This document shows, piece after piece, positions 1-7,538 of a DNA stretch of 64,000 nt. The DNA is from CAZXFA01 sp964640085 (GTDB lineage Bacteria > Actinomycetota > UBA4738 > HRBIN12), in assembly GCA_964640085.1 (NCBI GenBank), contig CAZXFA010000016.1, forward strand, positions 1 to 64,000, written 5' to 3'. The position numbers were made by a program, and so were the translations under genes. Within the stretch, counting starts at the first letter, position 1. Every line of letters begins with the position of its first letter. The notes below the pieces were generated by a model that worked only from the letters and a program-made list of their open reading frames with translations, was not told the origin of the DNA and searched no databases.

Positions 1-67
1 AGGGCAGGCCGCGTCCGATCGAGGCCTCGACGGTCACGATGTGACCGCGGACCCCAACGACGGTCAC
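1..67 (-). CDS. YifB/ComM-type Mg-chelatase-like ATPase, N-terminus only
   Basis: The gene starts at 67 and runs off the left edge, so only about 22 codons are visible. They read as the typical YifB/ComM N-terminus: a VG-VRG-H segment, then VTVEASIGRGLP, which matches the family pattern VEVEADI-x-GLP. The GTG at 67-65 is the only in-frame start after the upstream stop, and GGAAGAG lies about 8 bases before it. In actinobacteria this gene normally follows yraN directly; here two small genes sit between them. The family acts in handling of imported or recombining DNA (ComM is a branch-migration helicase in Vibrio). The identification rests on a short stretch plus context. Confidence 0.6.
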   Translation of the reverse strand, partial: MTVVGVRGHIVTVEASIGRGLP

Positions 68-105
68 CCCGGTCGCTCTTCCAGAACGTATATGGTGCTC
101 ACGCC

Positions 106-546
106 CTAGAAGCTTGGGTCGAACACCCTTGCCGGTATCTCAGCCGGGTCCGTCTGGTGCGTGTGCAGTTTCCCGCCCACCATGGCCGCGTAGATGTACT
201 GCCCGCCCGGAACATCGAGACCCTTGAATCCCAGCTTGCAGAGGTAGAGATCCTGTCCGTGGAACCCCACCACCTCTTCGATTCGGCACTCGACCTCACC
301 GTTGTACGTGTGGCCGCCCGCGATCGGGAAGGCACCGGCCTCAGCTGCCGACAGCACGGCTTTCTCGACTTCGCTCGGGCGGTGCGCCAGCCAAAACCAG
401 CCCACGGCGACGACCAGGGCCAAGGCGAGCACCAGGAGTGCTTTCCCCACAGCCCCACAGTAGAACTTGGACCTGATTTCGTGACGCCGGTTCGGTTGAT
501 CTGAGACGTGGGCGCGCGACGCCGGTGGCGCTTCAGGAACGTACAT
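106..546 (-). CDS. small hypothetical protein with one membrane segment
   Basis: An open frame of 146 codons whose product I do not recognise. Residues about 33-55 form one strongly hydrophobic helix (VGKALLVLALALVV...), followed by a polar domain of about 90 residues with two cysteines (one in CRIEEV, one in LYLCKLGF). A short cytoplasmic N-terminus and an exported C-terminal domain is the likeliest arrangement. The first 32 residues are proline- and arginine-rich and may not be translated: an in-frame GTG at residue 33 is an alternative start. It lies between the VOC gene and the yifB-like gene on the same strand, inside an otherwise conserved gene order, so it is probably a lineage-specific insertion. 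Confidence 0.5.
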   Translation of the reverse strand: MYVPEAPPASRAHVSDQPNRRHEIRSKFYCGAVGKALLVLALALVVAVGWFWLAHRPSEVEKAVLSAAEAGAFPIAGGHTYNGEVECRIEEVVGFHGQDLYLCKLGFKGLDVPGGQYIYAAMVGGKLHTHQTDPAEIPARVFDPSF

Positions 547-599
547 CTACCCTCGGCTGCCCTAGCGTTCGGGAATGACGCCTGAGCGCATGTCGGGCG

Positions 600-1037
600 T
601 CAGCCGATTTGCTCAGCCAGCCCGATGAGAATGCCCTCGGGACCTCGGACGTAGCAGAGCCGATACACGTCTTCGTACTGGACCACTTCGTCGACGAGCT
701 GCGCGCCGTGGTCGCGGAGCCGGGCGAGCGCATCGTCGAGGTCGTCCACGGCGAACATGACACGCAGGTAGCCCAGAGCGTTCACCGGGGCGTTCCGGTG
801 ATCGGCGACCACAGGCGGCGCGAGAAATCGCGAGAGTTCGATCCGGCTGTGGCCGTCGGGCGTACGCATCATGGCGGTCTCGACGCGCTGGTCGCGCAGT
901 CCAGTGACGCGCCCTGACCAGTCTCCTTCGATCATCGCTCGCCCTTCGAGTTCGAGGCCCAACTCGGCGAAGAAAGCGATAGCGGCATCAAGCGATTCCA
1001 CCACGATGCCGACGTTGTCCATCCGTTGAAGCGCCAT
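600..1037 (-). CDS. VOC (glyoxalase/bleomycin-resistance) superfamily protein
   Basis: A 145-residue protein starting at the ATG that reads MALQRMDNVGIVVESLD. It shows one pair of beta-alpha-beta-beta-beta modules typical of vicinal oxygen chelate enzymes: the N-terminal module (DNVGIVVESLDAAIAFF) carries an acidic residue where many members have a histidine, and the second module begins near LGYLRVMFAVDDLDDAL and ends VRGPEGILIGLAEQ. RIELSRF and the E in GPEGILIGLAE fit the usual metal-binding strand positions. The frame is open upstream to 1181, but the extra part is arginine-rich and unlike the family. The substrate cannot be told from sequence. It is unlinked in function to the neighbouring ribosomal and secretion genes. 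Confidence 0.75.
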   Translation of the reverse strand: MALQRMDNVGIVVESLDAAIAFFAELGLELEGRAMIEGDWSGRVTGLRDQRVETAMMRTPDGHSRIELSRFLAPPVVADHRNAPVNALGYLRVMFAVDDLDDALARLRDHGAQLVDEVVQYEDVYRLCYVRGPEGILIGLAEQIG

Positions 1038-1182
1038 GCGGGCATTCTTGCAGTTCGCAAAGTCACCGGTGCCCGTGAGGCGCGCGGGATCAGGTGTCCG
1101 TAGGACTACCCAGGTCTGGGCGCGTGACGCCGATGACACGCCCGTACACGGTCGGTGGACCCTACTCCCCGCCAGCGACACC

Positions 1183-1545
1183 TCAGAACGCGTCCTCGAA
1201 CACCTCGACCTCCGGACGGTTCCCGTCGAGCCAAACGCTGGCCACGTCGAACCGGATCCCTCCCGGAGGCAGTCGCGTCGCCAGGAACGCCTCGGCGAGC
1301 CGCCGGAGCTTGCGCCGTTTGGATCGGGTAACGGCCTCGTACCCGCCGCCGAACGCGACCCCCGTGCGGGTCTTGACCTCGCAGAACACGATCAGCCCGT
1401 CACGCTCGAGGATCAGGTCCAGCTCGCCGATCGGGCACCGCCAGTTCCGGGCCAGGAGCCGGAGCCCCATCCGTCGGTACACGGCGAGGGCGGCGTCCTC
1501 CCCGGTGCGACCGACCGCGATGCGGCGACCCTGGATCGCGTCCAC
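1183..1545 (-). CDS. YraN family protein (UPF0102)
   Basis: The 120-residue product carries the family core: GRTGEDAALAVYRRMG near the N-terminus, then GELDLILERDGLIVFCEVKTR around residues 40-60. The E...D...EVK pattern is the restriction-endonuclease-like active-site arrangement seen in YraN/UPF0102 proteins. The family's cellular role is not well settled; a nuclease function in DNA processing is suspected. The start is a GTG (MDAIQG). Its place directly downstream of DUF2469 and rnhB is the standard actinobacterial order and supports the call. Confidence 0.9.
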   Translation of the reverse strand: MDAIQGRRIAVGRTGEDAALAVYRRMGLRLLARNWRCPIGELDLILERDGLIVFCEVKTRTGVAFGGGYEAVTRSKRRKLRRLAEAFLATRLPPGGIRFDVASVWLDGNRPEVEVFEDAF

Positions 1546-1576
1546 GGCGCGAGGCTAGCGAGCCGCACCGACACGC

Positions 1577-1882
1577 CTAGGAGACGATCGGCGGCTCCTC
1601 GTCGCGCCGGAGCTCCTCGACGTTCACGTCCCGCTGGGTCATCACCCGTACGCTCGAGACGAAGCGGGCGGGGCGGAACATGTCCCACACCCATGCATCG
1701 GACAGGCGCACCTCGACCCACCCGTCCTCCCGCTGGTCGACCTGCACCTGGTTCGCCAGGTAGAAGCGTCGCTCCGTCTCCACGACGTAGGCGAACATCG
1801 GCAGGACGTCGCGGTACTCCCGGTAGAGCTCGAGCTCGCGCTCCTCCTCGAAGCGCTCGATGTCGTCCCCGTCGTGGTTCAC
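1577..1882 (-). CDS. DUF2469 family protein
   Basis: A 101-residue acidic protein starting MNHDGDDIERFEEERELELYREYRDVLPMF, closely matching the actinobacterial DUF2469 family in length, in the YREYRDVLPMF segment and in its position between rnhB and yraN. Function is unknown. Its ATG overlaps the rnhB stop codon by four bases (ATGA at 1882-1879), which implies translational coupling. Because the family is essentially confined to Actinomycetota, this gene is one of the better taxonomic markers in the window. Confidence 0.9.
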   Translation of the reverse strand: MNHDGDDIERFEEERELELYREYRDVLPMFAYVVETERRFYLANQVQVDQREDGWVEVRLSDAWVWDMFRPARFVSSVRVMTQRDVNVEELRRDEEPPIVS

Positions 1883-2520
1883 CGCTCCACCCTATCGACG
1901 CCGGTCGGCTCCGCCGGCAGTCCCCTGAACGAGCGTCGGTGGATCGGAGAGGCGCCGATCCGCGCGATCGCCGCCCGGTGCTCGCGCGTCCCGTAGCCGC
2001 GGTTATGGTCGAACCCGTAGTCGGGGAACCGCCGATGGTACCGGTCCATCATCCGGTCGCGCGTGACCTTGGCGATGATCGAGGCCGCCGCCACGGAGGC
2101 CGTGACCGCGTCGCCCTTCTTGATCGACAGTGCCGGGACCGGCAGCCGCCGCATCGGGAACCCGTCGGTCAGCACGAAGTCGGGCTCCACGCCGAGGGTG
2201 GTCACGCACCGTCGGAGGAGCCACAGGTTCGAGCGGTGCAGCCCAACGCGGTCGATCCGCGACGGCATGCACCGGCACACGGAGAACGCGATCGCATCCC
2301 GGACGATCCGCCCGTAGGCGTCCTCACGCTGCTTGGCCGTGAGCACCTTCGAATCGTTCACGCCCTCCAGGTCGAACGCGACCGGCAGGATCACCGCCGC
2401 GGCCACCAGAGGGCCAGCCAGCGCCCCCCGACCCGCCTCGTCGACCCCCGCGATCAGGCGGAACCCCTGAGCGCGGAGCCCCCGCTCGTAGCGCCCCAGG
2501 TCGAGCGCTAGTGCACCCAT
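1879..2520 (-). CDS. rnhB: ribonuclease HII
   Basis: A 213-residue enzyme that cuts the RNA strand of RNA-DNA hybrids, including single ribonucleotides in DNA. Motifs: GVDEAGRGALAGPLVAA with the catalytic Asp27-Glu28 pair, VNDSKVLTAKQRE, and the later KGDAVTASVAAASIIAKVTRDRMM block with the remaining acidic site residues. The ATG at 2520 gives the normal family length; a longer open frame upstream overlaps lepB and looks unreal. The start overlaps the lepB stop (2508-2510), and the stop overlaps the DUF2469 start, so lepB-rnhB-DUF2469 form a coupled unit. Confidence 0.96.
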   Translation of the reverse strand: MGALALDLGRYERGLRAQGFRLIAGVDEAGRGALAGPLVAAAVILPVAFDLEGVNDSKVLTAKQREDAYGRIVRDAIAFSVCRCMPSRIDRVGLHRSNLWLLRRCVTTLGVEPDFVLTDGFPMRRLPVPALSIKKGDAVTASVAAASIIAKVTRDRMMDRYHRRFPDYGFDHNRGYGTREHRAAIARIGASPIHRRSFRGLPAEPTGVDRVER

Positions 2521-3197
2521 CCCACGTTCGAGGGCGGCCAGATGATCACGAACGCCCTCCCGATCACCTTGTCCACGGGGACGAACCCCAGCCCGAACCG
2601 CGAATCGTTCGAGTTGAGTCGATTGTCCCCCAGGACGAACAGGCTTTCCGCCGGAACCTCGGTCGGGCCGTAGTCGCGGGTGTCCGTCGGACCACGGAGG
2701 TACGGCTCGGGGATCCGCTCTCCGTCGACGTACAGCCTGCCGCCGCGGATCTCGATCGTCTCCCCGGGAAGACCGATGACCCGCTTGATGAAGTCCTCGT
2801 GCTCCGGGCGGGCGAAGCCCAACCCCTCGGAGAGCCAGTGCACGAACCCGCCGACGATCCCCCGATCCTCCGTCCGTCCGTCCTTCGGGTCGGCGAACAC
2901 GATGACGTCGCCGCGGCCGGGGTCGTCGAACACCTTCGTGACGAGCACCCGGTCGCCGGGCTCGAGCGTGGGCTCCATCGAGCCGGACGGGATGAAGAAG
3001 GCCTGGACGACGAAGGTCTTGAGCAGGATCGCGAGGCCGAGTGCGACCAGGACGAGGACGGGCAGCTCGCGCAGGAAGGATCCACGGCCGCGATCGCCCC
3101 CCTCCGGCCGTGAACTCCACGACCGCGAGCGCCGTTCGGGGGTGGCGGGGGTCGCGACCGGCCCCGGCTCGGCGGAGCCGGACGGGCGTTCGGCCAC
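2508..3197 (-). CDS. lepB: signal peptidase I
   Basis: A 229-residue type I signal peptidase that removes signal peptides from secreted proteins at the outer face of the membrane. Residues about 1-40 are a charged cytoplasmic tail, 43-68 a membrane helix (LPVLVLVALGLAILL...), followed by the catalytic-serine motif IPSGSMEPTL (Ser73) and the catalytic-lysine motif KRVIGLPGE (Lys138). The C-terminal VLGDNRLNSNDSR motif is also present. The chosen start is a GTG at 3197, four bases after the rplS stop; the open frame continues upstream but overlaps rplS in another frame. The rplS-lepB-rnhB order is conserved in actinobacteria. Confidence 0.93.
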   Translation of the reverse strand: MAERPSGSAEPGPVATPATPERRSRSWSSRPEGGDRGRGSFLRELPVLVLVALGLAILLKTFVVQAFFIPSGSMEPTLEPGDRVLVTKVFDDPGRGDVIVFADPKDGRTEDRGIVGGFVHWLSEGLGFARPEHEDFIKRVIGLPGETIEIRGGRLYVDGERIPEPYLRGPTDTRDYGPTEVPAESLFVLGDNRLNSNDSRFGLGFVPVDKVIGRAFVIIWPPSNVGWVH

Positions 3198-3201
3198 GCT
3201 G

Positions 3202-3759
3202 CTAGGCCTGGGCTCGCTCGGCCTCGTCGGCGCCGGCCTCCTCGGCGATACTCGCCTCCGGGCCCTCGCCCACCTCGATCCCGGAGGTGACCTCGTCCCC
3301 CTCGAGGGGGTGGGTCTCCTCCGAGGGGCTCTCCGGTTCGTCCTCGCCGGCGGCCAGCTCCGCGGTCTGCGCGCGGGCCGCCTCGGCGGCGGCGATGGCG
3401 GCCAGCTCCTCCTCGCCCAACCGACGCTCGCGGATCCGAGCCTTCTTGCCACGACGCTCTCGCAGGTAGTAGAGCTTGGCGCGCCGCACATGCCCGCGCG
3501 ACACGACCTCGAGCTTGGCGATCGAGGGGGAGTGGAGTGGGAAGGTCCGCTCGACGCCGACGCCGAACGAGACCTTGCGGACCGTGAACGTCTCCCGTAG
3601 GCCGCCACCATGGCGGCGGATCACCACGCCCTGGAACACCTGGGTCCGCTCGCGCCCGGCCTCCACCACGCGGACGTGCACCTTGACGGTGTCGCCCGGT
3701 CGGAACTCGGGCAGGTCCGAGCGCAGGAACGACTGCTCGACGGGATCGGTCTTGTTCAT
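3202..3759 (-). CDS. rplS: 50S ribosomal protein L19 with acidic C-terminal tail
   Basis: Residues 1-115 are a standard L19, which sits at the 30S-50S interface: FRPGDTVKVHVRVVE, VFQGVVIRRHGGG and FPLHSPSIAKLEVVSRGHVRRAKLYYLR pieces are all recognisable. The usual protein ends near residue 115-120. Here about 65 extra residues follow, rich in Glu and Ala (LAAGEDEPESPSEETHP...), ending AERAQA. Such low-complexity acidic tails occur on some actinobacterial ribosomal proteins. The start is the ATG of MNKTDPVEQ; a TATCAT box lies 13 bases upstream. Confidence 0.96.
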   Translation of the reverse strand: MNKTDPVEQSFLRSDLPEFRPGDTVKVHVRVVEAGRERTQVFQGVVIRRHGGGLRETFTVRKVSFGVGVERTFPLHSPSIAKLEVVSRGHVRRAKLYYLRERRGKKARIRERRLGEEELAAIAAAEAARAQTAELAAGEDEPESPSEETHPLEGDEVTSGIEVGEGPEASIAEEAGADEAERAQA

Positions 3760-3800
3760 CGCGGGAGCACCGATGATAGCAGGCACTCGATGGGCCCCGG

Positions 3801-4475
3801 TCAGCGTTCGAGCAGGTCCGGACGGTTCCGCCGCGTCTTCTCGATGGCCGCCCCGCGGCGCCAACGCTCGACCGCCGCGTGGTCGCCCGACAGCAGCACC
3901 TCCGGCACGCGCATCCCGCGGAACTCCGGCGGTCGCGTGTAGTGGGGATGGTCCAGCAACCCCTCGGGACCGAAGGAGTCCCGTTCGTGGGATTCGGTGC
4001 GCCCGATCACGCCGGGCACGAGCCGGGTGACGGCCTCCACGACGACGAGCGCCGGCAGCTCTCCACCGGAGAGCACGTAGTCCCCGATCGAGATCTCCTC
4101 GGCCGGGAGCCCCTCCACGACGCGTTCGTCCACGCCCTCGTACCGGCCGCAGAGCAGCACCAACCACGCCTCCGTGGCCAGCTCCCTGACCAGCGCCTGG
4201 TCCAGGCGTCTACCTGCCGGCGAGAGCAGCAGGACCCGCTTCGACCCCGATCCCAGGGACTCGACCGCGGCGAACACCGGCTCGGGCTTCATCACCATGC
4301 CCGGACCCCCGCCGTAGGCCTCGTCGTCGACCTGCCGGTGCCGATCGGTGGCGAACGCCCGCAGATCGTGGATGCGGACGTCGACGACGCCCTGCTCGAT
4401 CGCCTTGCCGAGCAGGCTTTGCCGGAGCGGTCCGGAGACGAGCTCCGGGAAGATCGTGAACACGTCGATCCGCAC
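3801..4475 (-). CDS. trmD: tRNA (guanine-N1)-methyltransferase
   Basis: A 224-residue SPOUT-class enzyme that makes m1G37 in tRNAs and so prevents +1 frameshifting. The N-terminus RIDVFTIFPELV, the AYGGGPGMVMKPEP loop, the trefoil-knot SAM site with LCGRYEGVDERV and ISIGDYVLSGGE, and the C-terminal domain are all in order. It starts with GTG at 4475. A TAGCCT box ends six bases before this GTG, so besides read-through from rimM it may have its own leaderless transcript. Confidence 0.97.
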   Translation of the reverse strand: MRIDVFTIFPELVSGPLRQSLLGKAIEQGVVDVRIHDLRAFATDRHRQVDDEAYGGGPGMVMKPEPVFAAVESLGSGSKRVLLLSPAGRRLDQALVRELATEAWLVLLCGRYEGVDERVVEGLPAEEISIGDYVLSGGELPALVVVEAVTRLVPGVIGRTESHERDSFGPEGLLDHPHYTRPPEFRGMRVPEVLLSGDHAAVERWRRGAAIEKTRRNRPDLLER

Positions 4476-4481
4476 GAGCGC

Positions 4482-4487
4482 AGGCTA
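4482..4487 (-). promoter_or_regulatory. -10 box of a possible leaderless trmD promoter
   Basis: TAGCCT on the minus strand, six bases before the GTG start of trmD. In actinobacteria a TANNNT box at this distance places transcription start at or next to the start codon. I see no convincing -35 element, and read-through from rimM is also possible. Confidence 0.35.
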
Positions 4488-4507
4488 GCAGCGGTGATCG
4501 TCCGGGC

Positions 4508-5020
4508 TCAGGGCGCCGGCGTGGTTAGGCCATCGATCTCGTCGACCACGATCTCGCGGTCGACCACGTCCACCGAGCGGACCACGTCGCGCAGGACGGG
4601 GATGAGCGTCTCGCGCCCGCTCGCGTCGACCGCCGCCCAGACGTCGTTGGCCGCCGTGTGGATCACCTCGTGGACCCTGCCGAGATCTGCGCCCGCTTCG
4701 GTGAGGACGCGGCAGCCGACGATCTGGTGGTCCCACCAGGAGCCCTCGGGGAGCGGTGGCGATTCGGACTCCGCCACGACCAGGAGCGAGCGAGCCAGCG
4801 CAGCGGCCTCGGTCCGATCCCCGACCTCCCGGAACCGGACCAAGAGCCGATCACCGTGCGGGCGCACGGCGTCGACCGTCAGTCGGCGGCCGTCCTCCAG
4901 GTACACGACGGCCCCCTCCGCGAACCGCCCGGGGACCTCCGAGAGCACCTGGACGGCCACCTCGCCGCGAACGCCGTGCGCCCGCGTGATCCGGCCGACC
5001 ACCACCGTCGGCTCGTCCAC
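4508..5020 (-). CDS. rimM: ribosome maturation factor RimM
   Basis: A 170-residue 30S assembly factor that binds S19. The N-terminal VVVGRITRAHGVRGEVAV motif (start of the RimM beta-barrel) and the C-terminal PRC-like domain beginning near WWDHQIVGCRVL are both present and the length is normal. Start is GTG at 5020. An exact copy of its first bases reappears at 5129-5175 beyond the N gap; that copy is an assembly overlap, not a second gene. With the duplication removed, the KH gene stop lies three bases before this start. Confidence 0.95.
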   Translation of the reverse strand: MDEPTVVVGRITRAHGVRGEVAVQVLSEVPGRFAEGAVVYLEDGRRLTVDAVRPHGDRLLVRFREVGDRTEAAALARSLLVVAESESPPLPEGSWWDHQIVGCRVLTEAGADLGRVHEVIHTAANDVWAAVDASGRETLIPVLRDVVRSVDVVDREIVVDEIDGLTTPAP

Positions 5021-5028
5021 CGCCTAGG
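4974..5028. repeat. left copy of a 55-base contig-end duplication
   Basis: These 55 bases, the start of rimM and its upstream junction, are identical to 5129-5183. They directly abut the N run and look like the overlap left when two contig ends were joined without merging. Confidence 0.93.
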
Positions 5029-5128
5029 NNNNNNNNNNNNNNNNNNNNNNNNNNNNNNNNNNNNNNNNNNNNNNNNNNNNNNNNNNNNNNNNNNNNNNNN
5101 NNNNNNNNNNNNNNNNNNNNNNNNNNNN
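5029..5128. other. assembly gap of exactly 100 N
   Basis: One hundred N, a conventional scaffold spacer. The flanks repeat each other exactly for 55 bases, so the true gap is probably zero and the real sequence is about 155 bases shorter here. Confidence 0.97.
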
Positions 5129-5183
5129 CCGTGCGCCCGCGTGATCCGGCCGACCACCACCGTCGGCTCGTCCACCGCCTAGG
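5129..5183. repeat. right copy of the 55-base contig-end duplication
   Basis: Identical to 4974-5028. It contains a second, spurious rimM start (5175) next to the genuine stop codon of the KH-domain gene (5179-5181). A 55-base overlap equals a common assembly k-mer length. Confidence 0.93.
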
Positions 5184-5418
5184 GTTGGTCGACGATCTCG
5201 ACGTGGGTCCCGTGGACCCCCGCGCGCATGCCCGCCGCCTTGACCACCGTGCGGATCGCTCGCGCCGTCCGGCCACCCCGGCCGATCACCTTGCCCATGT
5301 CGTCCGGCGCCACGCGAAGGGTGAACAGTACGCCCCGGTCGTCCGGGATCTCGGTCACCTCCACGGCGTCCGGGTCGTCGACCAAACCGCGCGCCAGGTA
5401 CTCGAGTAGCTCTCTCAT
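5179..5418 (-). CDS. khpA: KH-domain RNA-binding protein (KhpA-like)
   Basis: About 79 residues: MRELLEYLARGLVDDPDAVEV, then a single KH domain with the hallmark GKVIGRGGRTARAIR loop (GxxG) that contacts single-stranded RNA. The family works with KhpB/EloR or alone in RNA metabolism. It sits between rpsP and rimM, the standard place. An upstream ATG at 5430 would add four residues (MPPS); neither start has a strong ribosome-binding site. The stop codon lies inside the duplicated contig end but is unaffected by it. Confidence 0.9.
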   Translation of the reverse strand: MRELLEYLARGLVDDPDAVEVTEIPDDRGVLFTLRVAPDDMGKVIGRGGRTARAIRTVVKAAGMRAGVHGTHVEIVDQP

Positions 5419-5443
5419 CGACGGGGGCATCCGGCGGAAGCCT

Positions 5444-5734
5444 TCAGGAGATCGGGGCCGACTTCCGCGCCTGCTTCTCGGCCGCGAACCGCTCCCAGAT
5501 CCCCGACTTCGTGAGCAGCACCTTGACCGTGTTGCTCGGCTGGGCCCCGACGCGCAGCCAGTGGAGGGCCCGCTCCTCATCGATCTCGATCAGCGACGGA
5601 TCCTCGAGCGGGTGGTACTTGCCGATGCTCTCGATGAACCGGCCGTCGCGAGGACTGCGCTGATCCGCGACCACCACCCGGTAGAACGGGCGCTTCTTCG
5701 CGCCGAGCCGCTTCAACCTGATGCGAACCGCCAT
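5444..5734 (-). CDS. rpsP: 30S ribosomal protein S16
   Basis: A 96-residue S16 with MAVRIRLKRLGAKKRPFYRVVV at the N-terminus and GRFIESIGKYHPL following, both family hallmarks. S16 helps fold the 5' domain of 16S rRNA. Length is slightly above the minimal family length because of a basic C-terminal tail. It lies 20 bases after ffh, in the usual ffh-rpsP-KH-rimM-trmD-rplS string. Confidence 0.97.
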   Translation of the reverse strand: MAVRIRLKRLGAKKRPFYRVVVADQRSPRDGRFIESIGKYHPLEDPSLIEIDEERALHWLRVGAQPSNTVKVLLTKSGIWERFAAEKQARKSAPIS

Positions 5735-5754
5735 CTGCCGTCTCCTACCGCCTC

Positions 5755-7104
5755 TCAGAGCCCTCGGCCGGGGATCTTCGGCATCCCGGGGATCCGGGGC
5801 AACCCGGCACCCTTGGCACCCATCATCGATCTCATCATCTTCCGCGCCTGCTCGAACTCCTTGAGCAGCGCGTTCACGTCCGCGGTGGTCGTGCCCGAGC
5901 CTCGGGCGATCCGCAGGCGACGGGACCCACCGATGATAGCGGGGTTCCGCCGCTCCTCCCCGGTCATGGAGCTGATGATGGCCTCCGCCCGGGTGAGCTG
6001 GCCCTCGTCGATCTCGAGGTCCTTGAGGGCGTTCTTGCCTCCCGGCACGCCGGGCAGCATCGCCAGGAGGTCCTGGAGCGGTCCCAGCTTGCGCATCTCG
6101 CGCATCTGGACGAGGAAGTCCTCGAGCGTGAACCGGGCCTCCATCATCCGCTGAGCCGCCTCGGCCGCCTGCTCCGCGTCGAGGGTCTCCTGCGCCTTGT
6201 CGATCAAGGAGAGCAGGTCGCCCATCCCCATGATGCGCGAGGCCATCCGGTCTGGGTAGAAGGGCTCAAGATCGCCGAGCCGCTCCCCCACGCCCGCGAA
6301 GAACACGGGACGGCCGGTCACGGCGGTGATCGACAGGGCGGCCCCTCCTCGAGCGTCGCCGTCGAGCTTGGTCAGGACGAACCCCGTCGTGTCGATCTCC
6401 CGGAGGAAGGCACGCGCCTGCACCACGGCGTCCTGGCCGGTCATCGCGTCGCAGGCCATCAGGACATGATGCGGCTCGAGAGCATCGCGCACGCGCCGGG
6501 CCTCGCGCATCATCTCCTCGTCCACGTGCAGCCGGCCGGCCGTGTCCACGATGAGCACGTCGAACCCCTCCCGCGCGGCCTGCCTGCGCGCGTTGCGGGC
6601 GACCTTCGTCGCGTCCTTGCCGTCGGACACGACGGGGACACCGACCTCGTGGCCGAGGGTCACGAGCTGCTCCACGGCAGCGGGCCTCCACAGGTCGGCG
6701 GCGGCCAGCAGCGGGCGCTTGCCCTTCTCCTTGTACAGCCGGGCGAGCTTGGCGCACGCGGTGGTCTTCCCCGATCCCTGGACCCCGGCCATCATGATCG
6801 CGGCCGGCCTCGCGCTCGGGAGCTGGAGCGCGGCCTGGGTCCCGCCCATCGTGGCCTGGAGCTCATCCCGGACGACCTTGATCACCTGCTGGGCCGGGGT
6901 GAGGCTCTTCATCACCTCCTCGGAGAGAGCCCGGGAGCGGACGCGCTCCAGGAGGTCGTCGGCCACCTCCACGGCGACGTCGGCCTCGAGCAGCGCGATG
7001 CGCAGGTCGTTCAGCGCGTTGTCGACCTGCTTGGGATGCAGCTTCCCTCGGGTGCGGAGCCTACGGAAGATACCGTCGAGGCGGCCGGTCAGGCTGTCGA
7101 ACAT
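5755..7104 (-). CDS. ffh: signal recognition particle GTPase Ffh
   Basis: A 449-residue SRP54 homologue that binds 4.5S RNA and signal sequences and docks on FtsY. N domain at residues 1-90, then the G domain with GVQGSGKTTACAKLA (G1), DTAGRLHVDEEM (G3) and TKLDGDARGGAAL (G4), then the methionine-rich M domain from about residue 300 (MMEARFTLEDFLVQMREM, MTGEERRNPAII, SRRLRIARGSGTT) ending in an M- and G-rich tail. All expected domains are complete. Start is ATG at 7104. Confidence 0.98.
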   Translation of the reverse strand: MFDSLTGRLDGIFRRLRTRGKLHPKQVDNALNDLRIALLEADVAVEVADDLLERVRSRALSEEVMKSLTPAQQVIKVVRDELQATMGGTQAALQLPSARPAAIMMAGVQGSGKTTACAKLARLYKEKGKRPLLAAADLWRPAAVEQLVTLGHEVGVPVVSDGKDATKVARNARRQAAREGFDVLIVDTAGRLHVDEEMMREARRVRDALEPHHVLMACDAMTGQDAVVQARAFLREIDTTGFVLTKLDGDARGGAALSITAVTGRPVFFAGVGERLGDLEPFYPDRMASRIMGMGDLLSLIDKAQETLDAEQAAEAAQRMMEARFTLEDFLVQMREMRKLGPLQDLLAMLPGVPGGKNALKDLEIDEGQLTRAEAIISSMTGEERRNPAIIGGSRRLRIARGSGTTTADVNALLKEFEQARKMMRSMMGAKGAGLPRIPGMPKIPGRGL

Positions 7105-7160
7105 CGTCCCCCGTCCTCCGGTTCGACCCCTAGGTTCTCACGGCAGCGCGCCGGCCGACC

Positions 7161-7538
7161 CTAGGGGTCGGGGGCCAGGACCTGCTCCACCGTCCGCAGG
7201 AGGGAGGTGGGTGAGAAGGGCTTGGTGAAATAGGCGTCGGCACCGAGCGAGAGGACGTAGTCCCGTCCCTCCTCGCCCACGGCGGTTACGATGATCACGC
7301 GAACACCGCTGGTCGCGGGGTCGGCCTTGACCTGCGACAGCACATCGGCTCCGCTCGTCCCCGGGATGTTGAGGTCCAGGAACATCAGGTCCGCGGGCTC
7401 CTCCCGGACCATCCGGAGCGCGGTCGTCCCGTCCCCAGCCTCACGGATCACGAACCCCTCGTGCTCCAGGATCAGTCGCATCGCCTCCCGCATCGTGGGA
7501 TGGTCCTCGACGATCAGGATCTGCGCCTTGGACGTCAT
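7161..7538 (-). CDS. stand-alone response-regulator receiver protein
   Basis: A 125-residue CheY-like single receiver domain without an output domain. It has the acidic pair E11-D12 (ILIVEDH), the phospho-acceptor Asp55 (LMFLDLNIPG), Thr85 (IIVTAVGEE) and the conserved Lys106 (AYFTKPFSP), so it should be phosphorylatable. No histidine kinase is nearby. It lies between ftsY and ffh and its start overlaps the ftsY stop by four bases (ATGA), so it is translationally coupled to SRP receptor synthesis. What signal it carries cannot be told. Confidence 0.93.
   Translation of the reverse strand: MTSKAQILIVEDHPTMREAMRLILEHEGFVIREAGDGTTALRMVREEPADLMFLDLNIPGTSGADVLSQVKADPATSGVRVIIVTAVGEEGRDYVLSLGADAYFTKPFSPTSLLRTVEQVLAPDP

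Noticed and set aside
5129..5175. second rimM start
   Set aside because: Exact duplicate of the first contig end next to N; assembly artefact.
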